From Namhaeicola sp039714555 (GTDB lineage: Bacteria > Bacteroidota > Bacteroidia > Flavobacteriales > Flavobacteriaceae), in assembly GCA_039714555.1 (NCBI GenBank), contig JBDLJB010000010.1, positions 1 to 64,000 on the forward strand: DNA of 64,000 nucleotides, given 5' to 3'. How positions within the stretch are numbered: the stretch's first letter is position 1; the number at the start of each line of letters is the position of its first letter. A program made the position numbers and the translations under genes. The notes under the pieces are model-generated. The model was not told the origin of the DNA, did no database searches, and worked only from the letters and a program-made list of their open reading frames with translations. Shown piece by piece: positions 25,831 through 34,050 of the stretch.

Positions 25831-26368
25831 TTTCTCTTTTCTTTATGTATTTTACAGGAGAACCAACATAAACATTACCTCCGTCTAGATTCTTAAAAAC
25901 ACTACTTCTGGCACCGATCACAGCTCCCTTGCCAATTTCAACCCCCGGGCCAACATAAACATCAGTTGCAAGCCAACATTCTTCAGCTATGATAATTTTT
26001 TCAGCATAAATAGGAAATTCTCTTTTTTTATAATCATGAGATCCGGTACATAAGTATGATTTTTGAGAAATAACTGTATTTTTGCCGATTTCAATTTCAC
26101 CAAGACTATATAAAGAGACATCATCACCAATCCAACAATGATTACCAATTTTAACTTTCCATGGGTAAGTAATTTTAACTGTAGGGCGGATAATAACATT
26201 TTTTCCAATTTCTGCACCAAATATCCTTAACAAAAACCTACGCCAGCCATACATAAATTGTGGAGATAATTTGAATAATGTAGACTGTACTAGCCACCAT
26301 ATCTGAACAATAATAGCACTTCTTCCTCTAAACCCTTTCGGTAATATAAAATCGTTCAATCTTTGCAT
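25823..26368 (-). CDS. WcaF-like acetyltransferase (hexapeptide repeat)
   Basis: A 181-residue left-handed beta-helix acyltransferase. The N-terminal FRGRSAIIVQIWW stretch and the core of hexapeptide repeats (IGKNVIIRP, IGNHCWIGDDVSL, IGKNTVISQKSYLCTGSHD, VYVGPGVEIGKGAVIGARSSV) match colanic acid acetyltransferase WcaF; His in TGSHD is the probable catalytic base. It would O-acetylate a sugar of the repeat unit using acetyl-CoA. Its start abuts the stop of the upstream glycosyltransferase with no gap. Confidence 0.88.
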   Translation of the reverse strand: MQRLNDFILPKGFRGRSAIIVQIWWLVQSTLFKLSPQFMYGWRRFLLRIFGAEIGKNVIIRPTVKITYPWKVKIGNHCWIGDDVSLYSLGEIEIGKNTVISQKSYLCTGSHDYKKREFPIYAEKIIIAEECWLATDVYVGPGVEIGKGAVIGARSSVFKNLDGGNVYVGSPVKYIKKREIE

Positions 26369-27460
26369 TTACTTTTCTATTATTTCAATTATCTTATTAA
26401 TAAATTTTTCTGTTGTATATTTTTTGTTAGCTTCTAAATAATTATTGAGCATAATGTCTTTATATGATTCAAGAGATTTACTTAAATTCTCTATTTTTAA
26501 AGCTATATCCTTAGGATTATTATTTTTTATATAAAATCCATTTACTTTATTTACAAATATATCAGATATTCCGGCATGATCTGTTGTTAAAATAATATTA
26601 CCTGTTGCCATTGCTTCTAAAATTGAAATTGGTTGTCCTTCCATACTGTAGTAAGTAGGAAATACAAAGATATTTGAATCAATTAACAAATTGAGCTTAT
26701 CGTCTCCGCTAACAATACCTATATATTCAACATTTTCTTCTAGTTGATTTAATAATCTATTTATTTCTTCCTTAGAAACAGAGTCAATAGCACCTGCTAC
26801 TTTAGCCTTAAACGAAATTTTATTTTTCTTTAAAATCAGAAGTGAATTTAGAAAATCAATAATTCCCTTTTCTTTCATCAAATTACTTAAAAAAACAATA
26901 TTTAAAGTCTCTATATTCTTTTTCTTAATAAGATCTAAAGAAGTGTTTTTTAAAATATTATTTTCAACAAAATTGTAAACTTCATAGATGTCACCACCCA
27001 TAATGAAAGGAGTGAGGTTCTTTCTTAATTTTGGAGACAAAACAATACCTTTATCAAACTTTGATAATATGTAGTGGAATATTTTTTTCTTGTTTCCTTG
27101 CAAATTCTCATATTCTTTCCATAAATGATTACCATGTACATGAATGATAATTTCCTTTTTGAAAAGTTTTGATATCAAAATAAAAGGAAAATATTTCAAC
27201 ACTCCAAAAAATGATTGACCAGGGGTCATGTAAACAGTTTTGTGTAAAGGTATTTTGTATACATAAAAATATAATTTGAAATAATATAGAACTTTTCTTA
27301 TTGAAAACTTACCAATATTTTCCTTTAATGTTGGGTACGAATAATTAATACTGTCAACCTTAATCCCTGTTCCCTTTAGGCCATCAAATAAAGTGTCATT
27401 AGCAAATGAAACCCCTGTGATCGGGGGAGAGAACGGACCAATAATTAATACTCTTTTCAT
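26369..27460 (-). CDS. Family 4 glycosyltransferase
   Basis: A 363-residue GT-B enzyme. The N-terminal GPFSPPITGVSFAN loop is a GT4 acceptor-domain signature and the C-terminal donor domain carries YSMEGQPISILEAMATGNIILTT (in part: EGQPISILEAMA), with the two Glu residues of the EX7E motif. No membrane helices, though hydrophobic patches suggest membrane association. The ATG at 27460 overlaps the stop of the Wzy-like gene by 4 nt (ATGA). Sugar donor unknown. Confidence 0.85.
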   Translation of the reverse strand: MKRVLIIGPFSPPITGVSFANDTLFDGLKGTGIKVDSINYSYPTLKENIGKFSIRKVLYYFKLYFYVYKIPLHKTVYMTPGQSFFGVLKYFPFILISKLFKKEIIIHVHGNHLWKEYENLQGNKKKIFHYILSKFDKGIVLSPKLRKNLTPFIMGGDIYEVYNFVENNILKNTSLDLIKKKNIETLNIVFLSNLMKEKGIIDFLNSLLILKKNKISFKAKVAGAIDSVSKEEINRLLNQLEENVEYIGIVSGDDKLNLLIDSNIFVFPTYYSMEGQPISILEAMATGNIILTTDHAGISDIFVNKVNGFYIKNNNPKDIALKIENLSKSLESYKDIMLNNYLEANKKYTTEKFINKIIEIIEK

Positions 27461-28908
27461 TCAATTTTCTTTTTTGGTAAAGAGTTAATAATTTGAATAA
27501 TAACTTTAGGAATTATATAAATTCCTATAAAAGTACCAACAAAATAAGCCCATCCATTAGTAAAATCTCCTCTCAAAAGAAATATTAAATGAATTGAAAA
27601 ATAAATTGCAGTTACTTGTTTAAACAGATCGTTTGAATACTGCCAGTTGAGCATTAAAACTATAAACCAAGCTAATAAAATTGGAAAAATAAAAAGACTT
27701 AGGAAGCCAAAATTTATTATTCCTTCCGATAAAAATGGGTTGGAAATATTGTCAAACCACATATTATAATTTTTTATCAAATATTGTCCTATAAATTTAC
27801 CTGTACTTTCAGGTTTTGATGTCCAAATTGATCTCGGTATAAAAAAGAATATACCTCCTAGAAATTGATTTCCATAAGTTATTCCATAATTATCTACATA
27901 ATCCATCGTTGCTAATGTATTTGAATAAGCATCATAATGGAGAGTATTAAATTCATTAAATATATTTTCTGCTTTTAAATTGTTTGTTATCTGGTTTGGT
28001 TTAGATATTAAATCTTTTAATCCAACTTTTGAATGAGTCAATATGGAAATCAATGGAAATACAATTACCATAGAAAGAAACATAAACGAAACAAATTTTT
28101 TATTTGTATTTAGTAATTTAGGTTTTATAAATAGGATTAATGTGATAAAAATAGGACCCAAAGCATTTCTTTTCTCTATCATAGGGTTTTTTACAAAAAA
28201 AAAGGCAGCTAATATAAAAAGAAAGATGACGCTAATAATAAGACGATTTAAATTTAATTTCTTAGATTCTTTTAGGTATATAATTGTCATTATTAACCCA
28301 ATGAAAGGTATACTAAAAAAGGTTTTCACAACAATTAGCATCTTTTGCATCGACATATCTTGGGCAAGAAAGTTTTTATAGAGTATCCTTTGAACAATAA
28401 AATCATATTGAATGGCAATTATTAAAAGAGACACTATAAGGATAACTACAATATACAAAGGGAAGTTTCCTTTTACATTAGTTGGTGTTTTCCATTCAAA
28501 GGAATCAATTAATGTGAATCTTCTCTTAAAAGTTGAATATGCCGCAATAAATATGACATTCCAAATGAAAATAAACATATTTAGAATAATAACAGAAAGG
28601 TAAGAATAGGGAAGACTATTGGGAAATGAGTTACTAAAAATATAATTTCCGGCATTTGTGTATACTGGCAGACTATTTATTTGACTTATAGGAGCTATAA
28701 AAAAGAACAAATAAGAAAAGATAAAGTATGATACCAAATAGGGTGAAAATAACTTTTCCATGAAAACAGTATAATAGGCAATATAGGTTATTGAAAGAAA
28801 ACTAACTAGAAAAGAGATATTTACAAAAATATTTGCACAACTACAAATACCAATTAAAAAAAAATTAATTAGTATAAATATAAGAAATATTGATTTTGAA
28901 TTTCCCAT
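27457..28908 (-). CDS. Wzy-like oligosaccharide repeat-unit polymerase
   Basis: A 483-residue very hydrophobic protein with 10-12 predicted helices and a large periplasmic loop (about 280-390) containing a GNQFLGGIFFFIPRSIW segment, a pattern seen in O-antigen polymerases of the oligosaccharide repeat-unit type. It would join repeat units on the periplasmic side after flipping. The ATG at 28908 (MGNSKSIF) is preferred to a TTG at 28932, since it follows an A-rich leader and lies 7 nt past the preceding stop. Wzy proteins diverge strongly, so the call leans on topology and context. Confidence 0.75.
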   Translation of the reverse strand: MGNSKSIFLIFILINFFLIGICSCANIFVNISFLVSFLSITYIAYYTVFMEKLFSPYLVSYFIFSYLFFFIAPISQINSLPVYTNAGNYIFSNSFPNSLPYSYLSVIILNMFIFIWNVIFIAAYSTFKRRFTLIDSFEWKTPTNVKGNFPLYIVVILIVSLLIIAIQYDFIVQRILYKNFLAQDMSMQKMLIVVKTFFSIPFIGLIMTIIYLKESKKLNLNRLIISVIFLFILAAFFFVKNPMIEKRNALGPIFITLILFIKPKLLNTNKKFVSFMFLSMVIVFPLISILTHSKVGLKDLISKPNQITNNLKAENIFNEFNTLHYDAYSNTLATMDYVDNYGITYGNQFLGGIFFFIPRSIWTSKPESTGKFIGQYLIKNYNMWFDNISNPFLSEGIINFGFLSLFIFPILLAWFIVLMLNWQYSNDLFKQVTAIYFSIHLIFLLRGDFTNGWAYFVGTFIGIYIIPKVIIQIINSLPKKKIE

Positions 28909-28915
28909 ATTAATT

Positions 28916-29986
28916 TTATTTAGATAAGTCAATAAAAGTTTCTGCCATTCTTTCTACTGAATAATTTTCTATACAAATATTACAAATATTATTTTTTTGA
29001 TTAATCCAAAAAGATTTTCTTTTAAAAAAGTCAGTCATTTTTATATTTAAATCATCAATATCATCAGTTATAAAAAACAATGCATTTTTATCTTTCTCAG
29101 CAGCTTCTATTTCAGGAGAGTGATTTTCATCTTTTGAGATAAGCATTGGCACACCAAAACCAAAGCTTTGCGTAATTGATAGGCCAACATATCCTGGTGA
29201 GACACTAAATAAACTTTTTGAGTACAATTCTTTTAGTTTATCATATTCTCCGATATGTCCTAATACTTTTATTCTATTTTTTAGATATTTTTTAGAAACT
29301 AACTCTTCAATTTTTGATTTTTCTTCTCCTTCACCAACAATAATTAATTTTGTTTCTTGGGGTAATTTTTCTATAACTTTAATAAATGCTTTAACTAAAA
29401 ATATAGGTTTTTTAGCTTTAGTTAATCTTCCTACGTAAATTATATCATTGATGTCTTTTTCTGTTCTTTGAGAAGCCTGCATTTCAATTCTGTTAAAAAC
29501 TGAATTTGGAGCAGACCTTATTATTTTTTCAGGCATTTTTTCTTGTAACTCCTTTGCCTGTGTTTTTGTATATACAATTATTTCACTAGCCAATGATCTC
29601 ATTAGATTTCTAACTTTGTCACTTCTGCTATCTTTACCATTTCTAGGCCATGCATGACCCCATAAAATTGTTTTTTTAGAAGAAAAATTCCTAAGAAATA
29701 ATAGTATCCAATTTGAAAGGATTCTAGGATTCATTTCTAAAACTAACACCTCATTATTAAAAGCTTCTTTCCACATCCCTGTTTGAAATAAAAACTTTCT
29801 ATTTAATAAGAAATGATTATTTACAGGTTTTAAAAATGGAATAGATCTATCTGTCTTAACAGAATTTTCAAAATATTCATAACCGGAATAAAGATTAAAA
29901 GAATTTCCAAGGTTATTCTTAATATATTGAAATACCTTTTTTCTATAATCAGGAGATACTGTCTGTAAGATTAGTAATTTCTTCAT
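28916..29986 (-). CDS. Family 4-type glycosyltransferase
   Basis: A 356-residue GT-B enzyme with the donor-site pattern IYVGRLTKAKKP and VGEGEEKSKIEELV in the C-terminal half and a GYVGLSITQSFGFGVPML segment corresponding to the EX7E region, although the first Glu is replaced (SITQSFGFG). The N-terminal half starts MKKLLILQTVSPDYRKKVF. ATG 29986 is used; a TTG at 30016 would add ten residues. It overlaps the flippase gene by 38 nt, which suggests coupled translation. Specificity unknown. Confidence 0.8.
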   Translation of the reverse strand: MKKLLILQTVSPDYRKKVFQYIKNNLGNSFNLYSGYEYFENSVKTDRSIPFLKPVNNHFLLNRKFLFQTGMWKEAFNNEVLVLEMNPRILSNWILLFLRNFSSKKTILWGHAWPRNGKDSRSDKVRNLMRSLASEIIVYTKTQAKELQEKMPEKIIRSAPNSVFNRIEMQASQRTEKDINDIIYVGRLTKAKKPIFLVKAFIKVIEKLPQETKLIIVGEGEEKSKIEELVSKKYLKNRIKVLGHIGEYDKLKELYSKSLFSVSPGYVGLSITQSFGFGVPMLISKDENHSPEIEAAEKDKNALFFITDDIDDLNIKMTDFFKRKSFWINQKNNICNICIENYSVERMAETFIDLSK

Positions 29987-31226
29987 TTTTAATTTTATTG
30001 AAATAATACCATCCAAATATCAATAGTAATAATTCTGTTAATGTAACTGCTACAGCAATACCATATATATTAAATTGTTTTACAAGTAATAAAGCCATTA
30101 CAACATTAAATATCCCAGCAAAAAGAATTATTTTCATTCGTTCTTTGTATTTTTTTAATGAGGATAAAAACAACATATTAAACAACATATTGAGAGCTGA
30201 AAAAATAGCAATTAATCCAAGTACCCTAAAAACATTACTGTAACTTGTGATTAATCCATTATCGTAGATAATATCCAAAATAAAATTTGCAAAGAAAAAA
30301 ATTGTCATAGAAATAATTACTCCAACGGTAAATAATGGAAGTATTAATCTTTTAGTGAGTCTTATTATTTGGTAATAATTTTTTGATGATAACCAAGGGA
30401 AAATAGCTTGAAATATAGGAGTGTACAAATTTTTTACAGCTAATACTAATTTTTCCATACTCGAATAAACTCCTACCATTGTGTTATTGGTAAATAAGCC
30501 AAGTATAATTGTATTACCGGTAGTATAAAGTGTAACAGATAAATTTGATACAAATAATTGTGCACTTTCCTTAAATAAATTTTTAAGTCGATTATAATTT
30601 GGAACGACAAAATTCACATGCTTCAATGCAGAGAATAATCCAATTACACCAGCTAGTATAAAACCTACTGAATTATAAACAGGAACCATTAGATAATCAC
30701 TTTCAAATTTAATTAACACAAATATTAGAATTGTAAATACAAGTTTGGCTAGTACATTTATCATTGTAATCATTGACATCTTTTCAATACCTTGAAAATA
30801 CCATATAGGAAAAAGAGCTTGGCCTATAACAACTCCGAAACTAAGAAAGTAAATTTCCCAATCAATATTAAAGCGCGGAATTAACATAACTATTCCTGAT
30901 ATAATAATAAGTGATAGCAGTATTAATCCCATTTTAATGACAAAAACACTTGAGAAAATTTCATTTATTTTTTTATTATCATACCTGTTAATAGAAATTT
31001 CTCTGGTTGCACTCAAATTGAATCCAAAATCAACCAATACATTAAAAAATAAAGCAAAAGATTGGGCAAACATGACTAATCCAAATCTTTCTGTTCCTAG
31101 TACCCTAACTAAATATGGAAGTGTTATTAATGGTAATATAAAATTTGCTCCTTGTAAAATAACTAAAGAAGAAAAATTTTTACTTATTCTTTTTATATCT
31201 TTATTTCTTAGTAATTTTTTCAGTAT
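29949..31226 (-). CDS. Wzx-type flippase, no canonical start codon
   Basis: A polysaccharide flippase of the MOP/RfbX type, about 425 residues with 12 helices, which moves lipid-linked repeat units across the inner membrane. The frame is open back to a stop at 31250-31248. Family-typical N-terminal sequence is encoded before the first ATG (31073): KNFSSLVILQGANFILPLI, then PYLVRVLGTERFGLVMFAQ. There is no ATG, GTG or TTG upstream. The best-fitting start is ATA 31226 or CTG 31223, giving (M)LKKLLRNKDIKRI. Starting at 31073 would delete helix 1. Either a rare start, a start-codon mutation or a sequencing error. It lies 66 nt after the Wzz-like gene. Confidence 0.75.
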   Translation of the reverse strand: MLKKLLRNKDIKRISKNFSSLVILQGANFILPLITLPYLVRVLGTERFGLVMFAQSFALFFNVLVDFGFNLSATREISINRYDNKKINEIFSSVFVIKMGLILLSLIIISGIVMLIPRFNIDWEIYFLSFGVVIGQALFPIWYFQGIEKMSMITMINVLAKLVFTILIFVLIKFESDYLMVPVYNSVGFILAGVIGLFSALKHVNFVVPNYNRLKNLFKESAQLFVSNLSVTLYTTGNTIILGLFTNNTMVGVYSSMEKLVLAVKNLYTPIFQAIFPWLSSKNYYQIIRLTKRLILPLFTVGVIISMTIFFFANFILDIIYDNGLITSYSNVFRVLGLIAIFSALNMLFNMLFLSSLKKYKERMKIILFAGIFNVVMALLLVKQFNIYGIAVAVTLTELLLLIFGWYYFNKIKNEEITNLTDSIS

Positions 31227-31292
31227 AAAAACTATATATGAGTTATATTAATAAAAGATTATAACTTATTTCAAAAATAAAAAAGATAATTA

Positions 31293-32330
31293 TTATTTAT
31301 ACTTTTTTAAATATCTATTTAACTGCTTTAATAATATCCACAATAACATCATGCCGCCAAATAAAACTGCTAATTGGAAGATCTTTTTATGCAATATTTT
31401 TTTATCAGAAACACCAATATCTTCAAAATCAGATATAATATTTAATACATCCCTTTTATCTATCAGGTCTTTATTTGTCCAATATATTTCCTCTAAAATT
31501 TCATTAGAAGTTTGAAAAAGTTCTATATCATTTTCACTGTTTTTTGTATAGTTTTTTGCAAACTCAATTGTTGAAGTACTTGATCCATTTTCAGCTTCTT
31601 TTAATGCAACTTCTTTATATGTATTTCGCAAAGAATCAATTTGTTTTAAGTTTTTTTGCAATACAAATAATTTTTGTTTAATCTCAATTATCTTGCTTTT
31701 TCTTTTATTTTTATAATAATCATTTTCAACCATTACAATAATGGCAGGTGTAATATTTGGAAATACCGTTTTTGAATATGCTTTTGCTTCAATATCTTGG
31801 TATTTATAATCATATTTATCCAATCGCTTTTTATAATCATCAACTGTAAAACCTCTGGTATAATTTGTGTCAATATTTTGCATATACTCATCGTATGACT
31901 TATACAGATTTCTCTCTGGTTGAAAAGGACTAATACTAATTCTCTTTAATTGAACAGCTTCTTTTTCGCTAATATTTAAAACTTTTGCCAATGTTATTGT
32001 GTCCTCTCTCTTAACCAGGTTATTTAAATAGTTAATTTGTTTGTAAAGTTGTGCTCCACTATCGTAATTTGTTTCAACAATTAAATTGGAAACATAGATT
32101 TTTTCATTTGTTTTGTCTAAAATAAAACCTACAATGGCACCAATTAATATGGCCAAGCCTATTTTAATTGCATGGTTTCTCAAAAAGATCAAAAACAAAA
32201 TGAAAAAATGAAAAAGTGTATTAAATAATCTAAGAATAGTTTTAAAAAGATTGCTAATTCCTTTACCAATTACTGCGAATAAATTCCCTAAATCTATTTC
32301 CTCTTCTTGAGGTAATTTTTTATCAACCAT
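31293..32330 (-). CDS. Wzz-like chain-length determinant protein
   Basis: A 345-residue protein with two membrane helices (about 52-72 and 318-336) flanking a large periplasmic, coiled-coil-rich region, the topology of polysaccharide co-polymerases that set chain length. A charged N-terminal cytoplasmic stretch precedes helix 1. It lacks an attached tyrosine kinase domain. It is the first gene of the polysaccharide transcript (minus strand). Sequence similarity to classic Wzz is weak, so the call rests on topology and position. Confidence 0.7.
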   Translation of the reverse strand: MVDKKLPQEEEIDLGNLFAVIGKGISNLFKTILRLFNTLFHFFILFLIFLRNHAIKIGLAILIGAIVGFILDKTNEKIYVSNLIVETNYDSGAQLYKQINYLNNLVKREDTITLAKVLNISEKEAVQLKRISISPFQPERNLYKSYDEYMQNIDTNYTRGFTVDDYKKRLDKYDYKYQDIEAKAYSKTVFPNITPAIIVMVENDYYKNKRKSKIIEIKQKLFVLQKNLKQIDSLRNTYKEVALKEAENGSSTSTIEFAKNYTKNSENDIELFQTSNEILEEIYWTNKDLIDKRDVLNIISDFEDIGVSDKKILHKKIFQLAVLFGGMMLLWILLKQLNRYLKKYK

Positions 32331-32373
32331 TTTAATTCAAATTAATTCGGCAAATATAAACAAATCAAACATT

Positions 32374-34047
32374 TTATAATATTTGCTCTAATATTTTTTG
32401 TGTGATAAGATAGGTTGGTTTAACTCCGGTTGTTCCTAATCCTCCTGAGGCTAAAGTACTTCCTGTTTCTAATGGATTATCAGATGCGTAATAAGCATAT
32501 CTAACTTTTACTTTTTTGTTAATATTCCCTCTTATTTTTGATGCTGATTGTATAGCTTTTTGATAATGGGCTCCTTCCATTTCAAGTCCTATCACTTTCC
32601 AGGTCGATTTATGGAAAAAATTTAAAAGATCTTTGTTCTGAAGTGAAGTACCTAAAACGGTAACCATTGTTCCTTTAAAAACATTTAAACCTAGTGCTAC
32701 AAGATCATCTTTTTTTAAATTATTTTTAAAAGGATAGTTGTCTGCCGTACCTTCAAAAACGTGTGCTGTAGGAATCATTATATCACCTTTACCTCCTTTT
32801 AGTATTCCGGCTTTTCCCATTATTGATATTGATTCAATATCAAAATATATTCTTTCATCATCATCAGTAATAAATGGTTTTAATAGCTCATCCATGGTTT
32901 CATATGCTTGTTCACCAAAAGCATAATCCATAACAATTATTACCGGTCTTTCAGCATTTTCATCAGTAATATTATAGAACGATTTATCAAAATCAATCTT
33001 TTGTGTATCAATTATCTGTACGTTAATGTTTGTGCCTGATGAATCTTTTAAATATGTTAAACCTTTTTTTGAAGCATTTTGTTTTACTTTTTTTCGCAAA
33101 GCTTCATTTTCATCTTTACTCAATAATTCAAACAAGGCAATACCTTTGTGTTCTTTACTTTGATTTAATAATGTTAATGGTGCGTATAATGAGTTCATCA
33201 CACTGTGCATATTGGCACTTATGATGTGAATTGGTCTTTTTTCCAACCCTTTTTCAATAATCGTTTTTTTAATATTCGTTGCCCAAATATCACCATAAAT
33301 GTGGTGTCCAATTCTTTCTCTTAAAATCGGACTAAATGTAACTGTGTGTTTTTTATCTTCTAAAATTTCATTTAACGCAAGTTTACCCATCCAATAAATA
33401 ATTTCAAAAAACCGATTTGGATTTTTAGTAGTTGAAAATTTTTGATAGGCTTCTTGAATTTCCTTAAATGTTCTGCCTAGAATACTCGATAAATATGAGA
33501 ATAATACTTCCCTGTCTTTGTTTGTCAGTTTTTTATTTTGCAGAACTGTTTCTTCTAGAAATGACCATTCTCTGGTTAATTCTTCATCATCAGTAACCAA
33601 AACTTTTTTAGCAATTTTTGCAGATTCAATATACAAGAAGGTAAGGTGTGTTAATACATCATAAATATCTGATCTTCCTCTCGTTATCTCAATATTCATT
33701 TGATCTTTATCAATTCTATAACAATTTCGCCTTCTTTTTGCCGGAACAATAGCTTTAAAATGTGAATTTGAAAATCCTTCTTCAGCAGTTAAGTTGATAA
33801 ATCTACATTCGGCAATGCCTTCAGGTAAACGATCAATCACGTATAAAAGTCCTTCAATTTCTGCTTTTTCATCGGCAATTGATCCATAAATTTCAGGTCG
33901 AAGTGTTAATAACGCTTCCCGTAAAGTTTTACCTGAAACACCCATGGGTTTATAAAAACCTCTATTAAACAAATGCCGCATGGTAATATAAAGACGCTCT
34001 ATTGCATTGGAAGATTCTTGGGATTTGGTTCGTTTAATTTCATTCAT
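32374..34047 (-). CDS. Conserved Bacteroidota protein with nucleoside-phosphorylase-like C-terminal motifs
   Basis: A 557-residue protein with no signal peptide or membrane helix. I recognise it as a conserved Bacteroidota protein of unknown function (possibly the family DUF6909; not checked). The N-terminal half is helical and charged. The C-terminal third resembles the nucleoside phosphorylase/MTAN fold: LGTSLQNKDLL, then GLEMEGAHYQKAI, then YYASDNPLETG. The EMEGA sequence would bind ribose and the SD pair would supply the catalytic Asp, 32 residues later. Its stop and the protease gene are separated by 3 nt on the same strand, so they are probably cotranscribed. Substrate not known. Confidence 0.6.
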   Translation of the reverse strand: MNEIKRTKSQESSNAIERLYITMRHLFNRGFYKPMGVSGKTLREALLTLRPEIYGSIADEKAEIEGLLYVIDRLPEGIAECRFINLTAEEGFSNSHFKAIVPAKRRRNCYRIDKDQMNIEITRGRSDIYDVLTHLTFLYIESAKIAKKVLVTDDEELTREWSFLEETVLQNKKLTNKDREVLFSYLSSILGRTFKEIQEAYQKFSTTKNPNRFFEIIYWMGKLALNEILEDKKHTVTFSPILRERIGHHIYGDIWATNIKKTIIEKGLEKRPIHIISANMHSVMNSLYAPLTLLNQSKEHKGIALFELLSKDENEALRKKVKQNASKKGLTYLKDSSGTNINVQIIDTQKIDFDKSFYNITDENAERPVIIVMDYAFGEQAYETMDELLKPFITDDDERIYFDIESISIMGKAGILKGGKGDIMIPTAHVFEGTADNYPFKNNLKKDDLVALGLNVFKGTMVTVLGTSLQNKDLLNFFHKSTWKVIGLEMEGAHYQKAIQSASKIRGNINKKVKVRYAYYASDNPLETGSTLASGGLGTTGVKPTYLITQKILEQIL

Positions 34048-34050
34048 AAT

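Noticed and set aside
28909..28932. TTG start giving eight extra residues on the Wzy-like protein
   Set aside because: It would overlap the preceding gene, while the ATG at 28908 has an A-rich leader and starts the hydrophobic domain properly.
30937..31251. Plus-strand open frame of 104 codons opposite the flippase N-terminus
   Set aside because: Its complement encodes recognisable flippase sequence; the plus-strand product matches no family and is a shadow.
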